64,000 nucleotides of DNA, taken from assembly GCF_038051995.1 (NCBI RefSeq), contig NZ_CP150290.1, positions 2,470,001 to 2,534,000 of the forward strand. Direction: 5' to 3'. Positions 10,144 through 18,943 of this stretch are shown piece by piece. The translations under genes were made by a program, and so were the position numbers. The notes beneath the pieces are model-generated. The model saw nothing but the letters and a program-made list of their open reading frames with translations, searched no databases and had not been told where the DNA came from. Every line of letters begins with the position of its first letter. Positions within the stretch are counted from its first letter, which is position 1. The stretch comes from Paenibacillus sp. FSL H8-0537. GTDB taxonomy: Bacteria > Bacillota > Bacilli > Paenibacillales > Paenibacillaceae.

Positions 10144-10609
10144 ATTTGACGCAGTTCAAAACCAAGCCTTAGGAGCCCTACTACTTTGGACATTTGTTGC
10201 AGAATATTTCAAAGTTAAAGGTGAAAATGAAGGTCCTACGCTTCCGCATATGATGCTTGTTTTACCAATTTTGTTTAATCAAGATTTTGTTGAAAATATT
10301 TATAAAAGAAACTTTAAGGGTGGACTCTATAACGCGTTAAATGAAGATATGTCGCTTTTTGCAGGAGTGCAAAATAGAATGCAGGCCATGAGTGATCTAA
10401 CACTTAGATCAATAAATTTTTGCTGCTCTGCAAGAATTGTTCTAATAGATAAGGAAAGTTATGAATTTATCCCTGTAAGGAGCAAAATTCAAAATTTTAA
10501 ACATAACGAGAGTATACATAAAATGTTGGCTGCTGCAAAAAGATTAGGGCATTGGTTTGCAATTAATGAACTTAATCAAATATGTGCGTTATTAAAAGTG
10601 AGGTTTTGA
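10127..10609 (+). CDS. ABC-3C system middle component
   Basis: A 160-residue protein between the putative nuclease and the DUF3732-type ATPase. No catalytic motif is visible; the sequence is helical (NQALGALLLWTFVAEYFKV near the start). It starts inside the end of the previous gene, with AGGGGG about six bases before the ATG, and stops two bases before the next ATG. Position, size and absence of motifs match the middle component of ABC three-component systems, thought to link the ATPase to the effector. The assignment rests mainly on neighbourhood. Confidence 0.6.
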   Translation: MTRVHEFDAVQNQALGALLLWTFVAEYFKVKGENEGPTLPHMMLVLPILFNQDFVENIYKRNFKGGLYNALNEDMSLFAGVQNRMQAMSDLTLRSINFCCSARIVLIDKESYEFIPVRSKIQNFKHNESIHKMLAAAKRLGHWFAINELNQICALLKVRF

Positions 10610-10611
10610 TT

Positions 10612-12600
10612 ATGGATTTTAAAATAGAGCATATTGTTCTTTGGCCTAAGGATGCTGCGAAGAAGACAAGATATCTTACTTTTGAACTGAATAAAATAAA
10701 TGTTATCACTGGAGATAGCCAAAAAGGGAAATCGTCAATTATCCCTATAATTGATTATTGTTTGGGGAGCAGTAAATGTACAATTCCAGTAGGTATTATC
10801 CGTGAAAAGACTGAATGGTTTGGGCTTGTTGTAATTATTGATACAAAGAGAGTATTATTTGCTCGTAAAGAGCCGGGCAGACTTTCTCAGAGTTCAGAAG
10901 TGTATATAAACGAAGAAATAAAAGATGTAAATGAGCTGCCCAAACCCTATAGTAAAACTAACGTGTCTTTTTTAAAAAACAGATTGAATGAAATCAGTAA
11001 TATGCCTAATCTGACACTTGCTGATGATACGGATGGTAATTCTCCTGGGAAGAGAGCAAGCTTTAGAGATTTTTCTGCTTTTCAATTCCAACCCCAGCAT
11101 ATTGTGGCTAATCCCTATACCTTATTCTTCAAAGCTGACACAGCCGAGCATCAAGAACGATTGAAAAATATTTTCCCTTTAGTTCTTGGTGCTATAGATA
11201 AGAAAACATTAGTCCTTAAACAGGAACTTAAGCTAATGGAACAAGTGCTTCAAAAGAAGCAAAGAGCTTTTAATGAAATGAAGCGTATTGCAAACAATTG
11301 GATTCTTCAATTAAGAGATTACTATTCTAAGGCAAGAGAGTACGGACTACTTCTGAATTCTCCAGATGTTTCCGTTGATTGGGATGCGCAAAAATACATT
11401 GAATATCTTAGGGAGATACCATCTTCAATAACTCGAAGAGTAATAGAAGTTGAAAATGAGGCTACTAAAAGGGCTGTTGCTGAATTAATTAGTCTTGCTG
11501 ACGAAGAGCTTGAAATATCAAGGGAAATCGGCAGACAAAGAAATCAATTATATAAATTAGCCAATCTTTATAAGTCAGAGAAGCAGTTTCAAGAATCATT
11601 AAAAATACAGGAGGAAAGGCTAGAACCTGTCGGGTGGTTGGCAAGGTTAATTGGAGAGGAGCAGGCATGTATTTTTTGTGGTGCAGTAAATAAAAAAGCA
11701 CATGAAGAGCTTCAGCACTTAAATGAACATTTGCAAAAGATAAGTGCTTCATCCAACTACATAGATAATTCTTATGACATTCTAGACAGGGAGATAATAA
11801 AGAGGAAGACTCGGTTGTCAGAACTTGAAGGTTCATTAAATACAGTGAGAAAGCAAAAAGAATTGCTTCAGGTCAAGTCGGATGAACTTCGATTGATTAG
11901 GCAAACGGAGAATGAGGTATATCGTTTTCTAGGAAGATTAGAGAAAGCACTGGAGGACTATGCTCTGGTAAATGAAGATGATACGATTCAGTCTGAAATC
12001 AGTGAACTTGAAAAGAAAGTAAAAAGTATTAAAATACAAATAGATCCAAAGAAACTTAAGCAAAGACTAGAAAATGAGTTGAAAAGGGTATCTCTAAGCA
12101 TAATACGCTACGCAAGATTGTTAGGTGTTGAAAATCCCGAAGATCCTGTTTTACTAGATATTGTTAACTTAACGTTGCGCAAAAAGTCCGGGGAAAGGGA
12201 AGATTTTCTTTGGGAGATTGGTAGTGGGGCCAACTGGATGGGGTATCACATTGCAACTCTGCTCGCGTTACATGACCATTTTGCTGGGCTTGATTGGAAT
12301 GCAGTACCGAAGTTTTTAGTGTTTGACCAACCAAGTCAGGTGTATTTTCCGGATAAACTTCAAAAGCTATCAGAAGTAGAATATACGCCAGAGGATATCC
12401 TAAAAGTACAAAAGATATTTACAGCTTTCAACAATCACCTAAGTTTGCGTAAAAAAAATCCAACTCAAATCATTCTTATTGAACACGCCGATGAGATTAC
12501 TTGGGCAGCACATAAAGATATTGTTCACCTTGTTAAGAGATGGAGGGAAGATGATCCTTCAGAAGATAATGCATTAATTCCTCAGGAATGGTTGACATAA
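10612..12600 (+). CDS. DUF3732-type SMC-like ATPase of ABC-3C system
   Basis: A 662-residue RecN/SMC-like ABC ATPase. Walker A is GDSQKGKSS at residues 34-42. A long charged coiled-coil part follows, interrupted by a CIFC motif (Cys353, Cys356) that looks like a zinc hook. The C-terminal half has a signature-like GSGANWMGYH, Walker B FLVFDQPSQ near 568-576 and a switch His in ILIEHADE near 622. The ATG at 10612, with AAAGTGAGG eight bases upstream and two bases after the previous stop, is preferred to a start further 5' that would lie inside the upstream gene. In this family the ATPase is the regulatory or sensing engine of a three-gene defence module. Confidence 0.8.
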   Translation: MDFKIEHIVLWPKDAAKKTRYLTFELNKINVITGDSQKGKSSIIPIIDYCLGSSKCTIPVGIIREKTEWFGLVVIIDTKRVLFARKEPGRLSQSSEVYINEEIKDVNELPKPYSKTNVSFLKNRLNEISNMPNLTLADDTDGNSPGKRASFRDFSAFQFQPQHIVANPYTLFFKADTAEHQERLKNIFPLVLGAIDKKTLVLKQELKLMEQVLQKKQRAFNEMKRIANNWILQLRDYYSKAREYGLLLNSPDVSVDWDAQKYIEYLREIPSSITRRVIEVENEATKRAVAELISLADEELEISREIGRQRNQLYKLANLYKSEKQFQESLKIQEERLEPVGWLARLIGEEQACIFCGAVNKKAHEELQHLNEHLQKISASSNYIDNSYDILDREIIKRKTRLSELEGSLNTVRKQKELLQVKSDELRLIRQTENEVYRFLGRLEKALEDYALVNEDDTIQSEISELEKKVKSIKIQIDPKKLKQRLENELKRVSLSIIRYARLLGVENPEDPVLLDIVNLTLRKKSGEREDFLWEIGSGANWMGYHIATLLALHDHFAGLDWNAVPKFLVFDQPSQVYFPDKLQKLSEVEYTPEDILKVQKIFTAFNNHLSLRKKNPTQIILIEHADEITWAAHKDIVHLVKRWREDDPSEDNALIPQEWLT

Positions 12601-12678
12601 AAGTGTTATTAAACAAAAGTAGACACGGAGAACCGAGAATCGAATAATATAGACCTATCCAAATTCGCGGTGAACAAA

Positions 12679-12978
12679 GTGGCAAAGAAACATTATGATC
12701 AAGCCTTCAAAAGACAAGTCGTCCAGATGATTCAAGAAAAGGGGAAAACAGCCCCTCAAGTGGCAGAAGAATTAGGACTGTATGTCGACACCTTGTATCG
12801 GTGAGTTTCCGAAATCAAACAAGATGGCGAACAAGCCTTTCCTAGCAGTGAACAACTGGTAGAAGAGAACAAGGCCGTCAAAGCGTTACAAAAGCAAATC
12901 CGTGACTTGCAATAAAAAATGACATTCTATAAAAAGATAATGCTTGTCAAGCATTATCGCTTGGTTAAAGTCAAATAG
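12679..12978 (+). pseudogene. IS3-family OrfA remnant with nonsense codons
   Basis: The frame starting with GTG reads AKKHYDQAFKRQVVQMIQEK, then APQVAEELGLYVDTLYR and a TGA where the family has Trp. It continues as VSEIKQDGEQAFPSSEQ and LVEENKAVKALQKQIRDLQ, then TAA. This is the helix-turn-helix and leucine-zipper part of an IS3-family OrfA broken by at least two stops. No OrfB follows. It is inactive. Confidence 0.75.
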
Positions 12979-13046
12979 AATGGTATGCTTTTTTTTGCAA
13001 TACAAATAACCTTCAATAGTATGAAGGTTATGGTTAAATATGGATG

Positions 13047-13440
13047 TTACTCTTTGTAGGGCTGGTTTTTACTAAGGATTGCGTAAACGTGTTGAAGAAG
13101 CTTGTTGGCGCAAGCAATCACGACCACCTTGTAGAGCTTGCCCTCATTCCTTTTCTTACTCGTAATATTCCCTGTTCTTACTGTTGGAGTGCCGCCTTAA
13201 TCCACACTGAACTGCTAAATATAAGGAGTGTCGAAGCTGTTTTGAACCCCGCTTGGTAATACGGGAACTCGTAGTTGCGAATTTTCCCAAACTGAAAATA
13301 CTGGGATCGAGCCTTGTAAAGGCAACGAGTTGTTGGGCGCCTTTAAATTGCTTGACATCGCCCATATCAGCTACAATGACCGCAGCAAGTTTATCCCCTA
13401 CACCGGGTATAGGCCAGAAATAGCTGTATATGAATTTAAG
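13047..13440 (-). pseudogene. IS110-family transposase C-terminal remnant
   Basis: The minus strand reads PIPGVGDKLAAVIVADMGDV, then KQFKGAQQLVAFTRLDPS, RITKRGSKQLRHSLYLAV and QCGLRRHSNSKNREYYE. This is the conserved C-terminal helix-hairpin-helix (Transposase_20) part of IS110 transposases. A one-base loss after YYE shifts the frame; the true tail KLYKVVVIACANKLLQHVYA runs on to a stop at 13047. The N-terminal DEDD half is missing, so the element is dead. Confidence 0.75.
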
Positions 13441-13499
13441 TTTTGAGAAACCTCTTGCTATCATCATGCCTTTAATATCTAAAATACCATATTTTCAAG

Positions 13500-14027
13500 T
13501 GGGATTTTACATCTAACTTGAATATTCTTGTGAATAAAGAAGATTTGAGATGGTGAGGCGAATAGATATGTTAAAGGCAATAACATATGAGTCCTAGCGT
13601 ACGTTTTCCATGTGTTCGATTCCTTTAACCCATTTACGCCATGAGCTCTAAATTTTCTGATTCAATCTCTAATTGAATACTGGCTCAGCCCAATGTGTTT
13701 AGCTTCAGCATGTAGAATGGTTGGTAACTGAGACATCGCTGTACGGTGTGTAATTTTATTTCTAAATAAATTGTACTTCGTTTAGACAACAGAAAAACTC
13801 CCATCATGAGTTGACGTAGAAGTTTTGTTTTTTTCTACTGTCTACTAAATTGGGAGCGTATCAAGATAACTCTCAGGTAAGCTCTTTTTATATAAAACTA
13901 AACAACGAAGCAATTTGTATAGAGGGTAACTAGGCTACTAATTAGTTGTCGGCAATAAGATAAGTATGTGATAGAATAATGATGTATTGGTAAAAATTCC
14001 AAATGTGCATTGGACGGTGACGAGTGA
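13500..14027. other. Intergenic, about 530 bases, nothing recognised
   Basis: AT-rich spacer between the IS110 relic and the helicase gene. A weak hairpin with T-rich flanks lies near 13785-13850. No coding fragment could be supported. Confidence 0.4.
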
Positions 14028-16589
14028 ATGAGTTTTCGAATTCCAGGAAGCGATCAGCATAAACCTCAGAATATCATTAGTCTTTTTAATCAACTGGGTA
14101 CGCTCGATCGAATCTCTTTGGAACAAGGCGGCACGGTTTCAGAATACGAAGAGGTAAGAGAGCAGCATAAGGATATTGCAATTGAGATGCCTGCTGGCCA
14201 CGGTAAAACATTGGTTGGAGGACTTATAGGGGAGTTTAATCGCCGCACACGGAATTGGAGAGTAGTTTATGCATGTGCCACGCGCCAGCTTGCTTATCAA
14301 ACCGGTGAGTTATTAAATTCCTACGGTATTCGAGCCGTTACGCTGGTCAAAAAGAGGGATGATTTCTCTTCTGTGGATTTAGGTCGTTATCAAAGAGGAG
14401 ATGCGATTGTTGTTACAACATATTCACATATCTTTAATGCGAATCCAGCATTTAGTGATCCAAACCAGATAATTTTTGATGATGCCCATGCGGCTGAGTA
14501 TGCAATACAGGGGTTTTGGGAACTTAAGATAACTAGGCGCAAGAATCGGGAGCAATTTGAGGCACTAATCGCTACTTTAGGCGATAGTATTTCAATGCAC
14601 CTCCAAGATAAAATATTGCACGGCACATACGATCCGGTTCATGACGGGGCCGATATTATTCCTCAAGCATTATGGTATCCACGATTAAATCAAATTCGTA
14701 CGCTTTTGGACAGTAAGGTAGATGGAACCAATCTGTACTATCCATGGAGTCGTATTAGATCTCATCTGCATGGCTGCCAAATCTACTTATCACATTCAAC
14801 GATTGCGATTCGCCCGGTACTGCCTCCTAATCTTCGCTGGCCTGCTTTTGAGAAAGCAACTGAACGAATTTATATGACTGCTACGATTGGCAATGGTGGT
14901 GAATTGGAACGGGTCTTCGGAGTTCCTAAAATGTATCGGATTTCTAAATTTGATTCCTCCGCGAACAAGGTCTCCGGTCGTCGTTTGATTCTATTTCCCG
15001 AAGATCATTTTGATACAGACCAACTACTCGATATATTAAAAGAAACAATTCGGACTCAACCTCGGGTGCTTTGTCTATGTCCTTCGGAATCAGTAGCTGA
15101 TGATTTGGAGGAGATTCTTAGGGAAATCGTCCCGGAGTATACTGTATTTAAGGCATGGCATGTAGAGGACTCCCTCACTCCTTTTACTTCATCAGAGCGA
15201 GGCATATTGATTCTTAATGGCCGTTACGAAGGAATTGATCTAAAAGATAATGACTGCAGGTTGCAGCTTTTTATTGAGCTACCTGTCGGTATCGGGTTGG
15301 CCGATAAATTTCTGCAGGATCGCCTAAAAGCGACAGAAATTTTCAATAATCTCTTAATTACACGAGTCATTCAAGGATTAGGACGTACGACAAGAGGTGC
15401 TAACGATCATGCTGCAGTCCTTTTCCTTGGTTCTCGAATAGGGCAATACCTATATAAGGACGAATTTCGAAAAATGCTTCCAGCTGAAATTGATTCTGAG
15501 TTAGAATTAGGATTTAGCCAAATTGATTACATTAATGACAAAGCTACTTGGTTGGCAGCGATCGGAGATTTTTACGCGCAGAACGAAAACTGGAGGCAGG
15601 CGGAGCGATACATCCGATCGGAGACGGAGAAAAAGAAAGACGACCGGATAGATAACCCGACAAGTAAGTATTTTCGGGAGACTGTCACTTCGGAAATGGA
15701 TTTTATGTATGCGATTTGGGATTTTCAGTTGGAAAAAGCTCATCGCGCAGCAGATAAAGTAGTTCAAACTTACCAAAATACACCTTTAAATGGGTATCGA
15801 GCTTGGTGGAATTATCTGTTGGGCTGCGTGAGTTATTTCCAAGGAAACCAAGATCAAATGAAGGAGTATCACAATCGTGCAATCGGCGCAGGACCTTACA
15901 AATTATGGCTAGATAGAAGGGTATTTGATACTTCCTTAATCGAGGATATAGTTTATCCGGAGCCTATGGAAAATCAAATAAATGCAATATTGGATATGCT
16001 ACAGCGGTATGGTGACCGGCATAACCGTTTTGACAAAGACTTGAAATCAGTACATAACGGATTGGGAGCAAAAGATTCGGATCACTATGAACCAGCGTTT
16101 TGTATGCTGGGGAAACTCTTAGGCTTTAATGCAGAGCGGCCCACTGGGCAGGGCACACCTGATGGAATTTGGCATCTGTTAAAGTTCTGGACAGTTTTTG
16201 AGATGAAGACCAATATTATAGATCCAACTGGAGAAATTCCGTTTGACGATATTCGTCAAACGTTCGTGCACGATCGCTATGTAATGCAAAATCGCCCTTT
16301 TCAAGAAGGAGATGAGGTCTCTATTGTTTTGATATGTGCGAAGAGACTGGTTCCTCAGTATGCTGCTCATGCTACAGATGGCATTTACCTTGTTGATCCA
16401 AAGTTGGTTGGTGACATTTATGAAAAATTGGAAATTGTACTGCGGACTGTTTTAGAGAAATTGAAGTACTCGACTTTTGAAGATGCAAAAAATAGACTTG
16501 GTGAACTTCTGTATGAGCACAAGCTTGATTACCTTAGTCTCAACGAGGCATTTAAACAAGTACTTTTGAAAGACGCAATTACCTCTTGA
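14028..16589 (+). CDS. SF2 helicase fused to PD-(D/E)XK-like nuclease, 853 aa
   Basis: A large cytosolic helicase with visible motifs: Walker A PAGHGKT (55-61), a DDAH box near 150, MTATIG near 284, a motif V-like line NGRYEGIDL, and motif VI GLGRTTRG near 450. The layout, with a helicase C-domain giving up single-strand-type motifs, recalls XPD/DinG-like enzymes. A helical, TPR-like stretch follows near 510-640. The C-terminus has GTPDGIW (about 709-715) and VFEMKTN (about 721-727), which fits the Asp...Glu-x-Lys core of a PD-(D/E)XK nuclease. It stands alone and ends at a strong terminator, so it may be a single-gene defence protein. I cannot match it to a named system. The ribosome binding site (GGTGA) is weak. 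Confidence 0.65.
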   Translation: MSFRIPGSDQHKPQNIISLFNQLGTLDRISLEQGGTVSEYEEVREQHKDIAIEMPAGHGKTLVGGLIGEFNRRTRNWRVVYACATRQLAYQTGELLNSYGIRAVTLVKKRDDFSSVDLGRYQRGDAIVVTTYSHIFNANPAFSDPNQIIFDDAHAAEYAIQGFWELKITRRKNREQFEALIATLGDSISMHLQDKILHGTYDPVHDGADIIPQALWYPRLNQIRTLLDSKVDGTNLYYPWSRIRSHLHGCQIYLSHSTIAIRPVLPPNLRWPAFEKATERIYMTATIGNGGELERVFGVPKMYRISKFDSSANKVSGRRLILFPEDHFDTDQLLDILKETIRTQPRVLCLCPSESVADDLEEILREIVPEYTVFKAWHVEDSLTPFTSSERGILILNGRYEGIDLKDNDCRLQLFIELPVGIGLADKFLQDRLKATEIFNNLLITRVIQGLGRTTRGANDHAAVLFLGSRIGQYLYKDEFRKMLPAEIDSELELGFSQIDYINDKATWLAAIGDFYAQNENWRQAERYIRSETEKKKDDRIDNPTSKYFRETVTSEMDFMYAIWDFQLEKAHRAADKVVQTYQNTPLNGYRAWWNYLLGCVSYFQGNQDQMKEYHNRAIGAGPYKLWLDRRVFDTSLIEDIVYPEPMENQINAILDMLQRYGDRHNRFDKDLKSVHNGLGAKDSDHYEPAFCMLGKLLGFNAERPTGQGTPDGIWHLLKFWTVFEMKTNIIDPTGEIPFDDIRQTFVHDRYVMQNRPFQEGDEVSIVLICAKRLVPQYAAHATDGIYLVDPKLVGDIYEKLEIVLRTVLEKLKYSTFEDAKNRLGELLYEHKLDYLSLNEAFKQVLLKDAITS

Positions 16590-16590
16590 G

Positions 16591-16614
16591 AAACCCGGGC
16601 TGCGGCCCGGGTTT
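16591..16614 (+). terminator. Rho-independent terminator of the helicase gene
   Basis: A perfect ten-pair stem (AAACCCGGGC/GCCCGGGTTT) with a TGCG loop, followed by a short T run, starts one base after the stop codon region of the helicase. Confidence 0.9.
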
Positions 16615-16943
16615 TGATTTGTTAGAAGAAAATAAACTAAATAAAAATTTAAAGTATTTGATTAAGTAGATAAAACTCTAGGTTTAGCAATAATAGTCAG
16701 TGAATGTTATTAAACTATCAATATGAAGCCTTCTCACTCAGAACTATGTATTCGAGAGCAGAGATCACATGATCACTAAAAAAGCTTAACTAGATGATGA
16801 TAAAAGCTGAATAGACCATGGTTTTCTGAAAGTTTTATCACATATCATCAGGCAATTCTTCCCCTTCACTAAGTACGACGACAGACTCAAACCATTCATC
16901 GACATAATTGTAGGAAACAGATGCAATGGTGTTGATGTAGGGG
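16615..16943. other. Intergenic, 329 bases, nothing recognised
   Basis: AT-rich spacer after the terminator; no coding fragment or regulatory site I can support. Confidence 0.4.
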
Positions 16944-17375
16944 GTGAGCGATACATATTTGCATAAAATGGAGGTACAATGTGTGGAAATATGCTACATC
17001 TGGATACAAGATTATTTGGGATTATGGTCACAGTCTGATCAAGACCTCGATTTCAACATTTCTGTTTTGTTCAATAAAGGTCTTGTTAAGGGTGACGGAA
17101 CATTTATTTGTAAGGCAACACGGAATTTGAGAGATTTGAGAATTATTGAATTATATAACACTCACAAGGATTACGTCGTAGAATTAATTGCAAAGGAGCA
17201 AGCGTATAAGGAGGACTATATTTATTCTTTATATACGCAATTCCCTCATATCTTCCATAGCCGTGAAGATGTCACTCGATTTTTGACAGGCAACTATGTT
17301 GCTTTGGATGAGCTCAGTATGCGCCCGCTAGCCAAGCTTACTCGCGATATTTCCCAAGAGTTTGGAATGTTATAA
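16944..17375 (+). CDS. Hypothetical protein, possibly frameshifted
   Basis: I do not recognise this 143-residue sequence. The GTG start at 16944 has no good ribosome binding site. A better-placed ATG at 16979, with GGAGG four bases upstream, opens another frame (MCGNMLHLDTRLFGIMVTV) that stops after about 19 codons. Removing one base near 17036 would join that start to the rest of this frame (DQDLDFNISVLFNKGLVKGD), so the gene may carry a one-base frameshift. The C-terminal 100 residues look like real coding sequence, helical and charged, with no known motif. Confidence 0.4.
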   Translation: MSDTYLHKMEVQCVEICYIWIQDYLGLWSQSDQDLDFNISVLFNKGLVKGDGTFICKATRNLRDLRIIELYNTHKDYVVELIAKEQAYKEDYIYSLYTQFPHIFHSREDVTRFLTGNYVALDELSMRPLAKLTRDISQEFGML

Positions 17376-17629
17376 TTAGATTAAAGTTTAACAGTTGAAG
17401 AAAAAGAAATTAATCTATATATTTTCTTGTAATTTAGGTGAAAAGGAATTGAATAAACTTCTGTTTTATTCAGGTTTCCTCAATAAATGATAATAATGCT
17501 CGAATTTTTAATCCTCAAACTCCAAAGCGATCAAAATTAAAAAAACAGCCACTTACTCCGCGGAACGGAATGCGGCAAGGCTATAAGCTTTTACCCGATT
17601 TTTGAGTTACACTTGACGAGACTGGTGAT

Positions 17630-18150
17630 TTAAACTTTAAACGGTTGCTTCGCATTAAACGCAAAATTCTGTTGAGGCTTCGTCTTGCGAATGAGGAAGA
17701 CCAGAGCGAGAGCTGCAACCGTCAGCCAGAACGCATACTCGAACGCCGTGTTGATGCCACTAACCATTGCGTGGTTCGAGGCGTAGAGCATTGTGGTTTT
17801 ATCGTTCTAGTCAATTTGATCGGAAATTATGAGCTCGGTAGCGGCATGTTGGAGAACACCGTGCCATGCGGTACCTAGCGCGCCGCTGACCGTACGAAGA
17901 GAGTCTGTGACATCGCGGAGCCGAGCGCGTTTAGGCGTTTTGCGGCAAATGTTTCATACCAGCTGTCTGTACCGGCGTTATAAGCATTGACATGCCGAAC
18001 ATGCGTGTTGCGTAGATAAGAACCATCTGCGTGTACGTCGTGTCAACCGTGAGTTGCGTGAACTCCCAAGTCGATCCGGCCGTAATCAATAGACCTACCA
18101 GACTTGATCGGGCTCAAGTCGGTAGAACGAGGAACCCCGCAGATGCGCAG
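17630..18150 (-). pseudogene. DHA2-type MFS drug transporter remnant
   Basis: Minus-strand pieces read TQMVLIYATRMFGMSMLITP then VQTAGMKHLPQNA, and later MLYASNHAMVSGINTAFEYA and FWLTVAALALVFLIRKTKP before a stop at 17630. This is the last third of an EmrB/QacA-like 14-helix drug exporter. Frameshifts and internal stops separate the pieces. The base composition here is richer in G and C than the surrounding AT-rich DNA. It is nonfunctional, and the 5' part is lost at the junction with the IS3 fragment beside it. Confidence 0.7.
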
Positions 18151-18175
18151 CACGGTAGGCACGGAATAGCCTTGT

Positions 18176-18500
18176 TCAATCCAATGGATGGCTACTTCCA
18201 TTCGAGGTGCTTTTTTTAACTAGGTCTTGCAGGACATGGATTTCCAGTTCTTTTTCACCTAATAGCATAACGGCGTCTTCGTATTTCTTTTGGAGATCCT
18301 GAAACTGTGCAGCATCCTGCTGAACTTGCTTATTCACGTTCTGTTTTTTTACCATAAGGTCATCTACCTCATCCTGATATTGGCGAACCCAGTTTCCAAG
18401 CGTTTTGGGGGAGATCCCCTGCTGTCCGGCTACGGCCTCAATCTGGTACTCCATTAGCACCTCCACCACCAACGCCTTCTTCGTCTGCACCGGGCATGGA
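18176..18500 (-). pseudogene. IS3-family OrfA fragment
   Basis: The minus strand encodes about 104 residues with a helix-turn-helix (VAGQQGISPKTLGNWVRQYQ) followed by a heptad-rich leucine zipper (KKYEDAVMLLGEKELEIHVL). This is the usual structure of an IS3-type OrfA. It lacks a normal start and the C-terminal end, and no OrfB is present; it abuts the dead transporter. The zipper part is intact, so a partial DNA-binding product is possible but unlikely. Confidence 0.65.
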
Positions 18501-18867
18501 TACTTCCTCTACTTTTTTAATGTAGCCGAAGAGATTAAAAGTGTCCAAGTGGATTAGGGGGTTAAAAAGATGATGAACCAACCTTATTGTTAATTAAAAG
18601 CACACACTTTAATGTAATCAGAAAGTGAAGAAAATTTTCTTGAACACTAACTATAATGTAAAATTAAATTGTCACCAAAACCTCTAAATCTCTTGATTTT
18701 ACTGGTTTCTTCAGACACCTACATTAATGTCACTGAACACATCCAAAGCAGATTCTTTGCCGATGCGATTGTCGAGAATTGCTAATGCAATTGCCGGTAA
18801 CCTAAAAAATATCAAGCCGTGAGCTAGTAGTTGATTAGATCGAATTTGTAATCTAACACAATATTTC
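18501..18867. other. Intergenic, about 370 bases, mostly featureless
   Basis: AT-rich spacer between the IS3 fragment and the regulator's terminator. A minus-strand run of about 27 codons near 18720-18810 (LPAIALAILDNRIGKESALD) looks like the end of a lost gene that I could not identify. This is a candidate zone for one end of the Tn7-like element, but no repeat set was found. Confidence 0.35.
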
Positions 18868-18919
18868 TAAAAAAATAAGGTGGCAGCCTAGAACTTAGCA
18901 TGTTCAGGACTGCCACCTT
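18868..18919 (-). terminator. Terminator of the XRE-type regulator gene
   Basis: AAGGTGGCAG and CTGCCACCTT arms (ten pairs, 18877-18886 and 18910-18919) are followed, reading leftward, by a T-rich run. It lies about 25 bases past the regulator's stop. Confidence 0.8.
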
Positions 18920-18943
18920 AAATAGTTTTCAATTCTTCTAGCA

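Noticed and set aside
13044..13259. Plus-strand open frame of 71 codons
   Set aside because: It is antisense to the IS110 transposase relic, which has the recognisable protein sequence.
13785..13850. Inverted T/A-rich structure (GACAACAGAAAAACT and GACAGTAGAAAAAAAC complement)
   Set aside because: The arms are imperfect and A/T-biased, so chance pairing is too likely for a terminator or element end to be called.
17645..18219. Plus-strand open frames of 62-77 codons
   Set aside because: They are antisense to the dead DHA2 transporter, whose minus-strand reading gives clear membrane-protein sequence.
18720..18810. Minus-strand fragment LPAIALAILDNRIGKESALD
   Set aside because: It looks like the end of a lost gene, but it is too short to identify and has no start; noted only in the intergenic entry.
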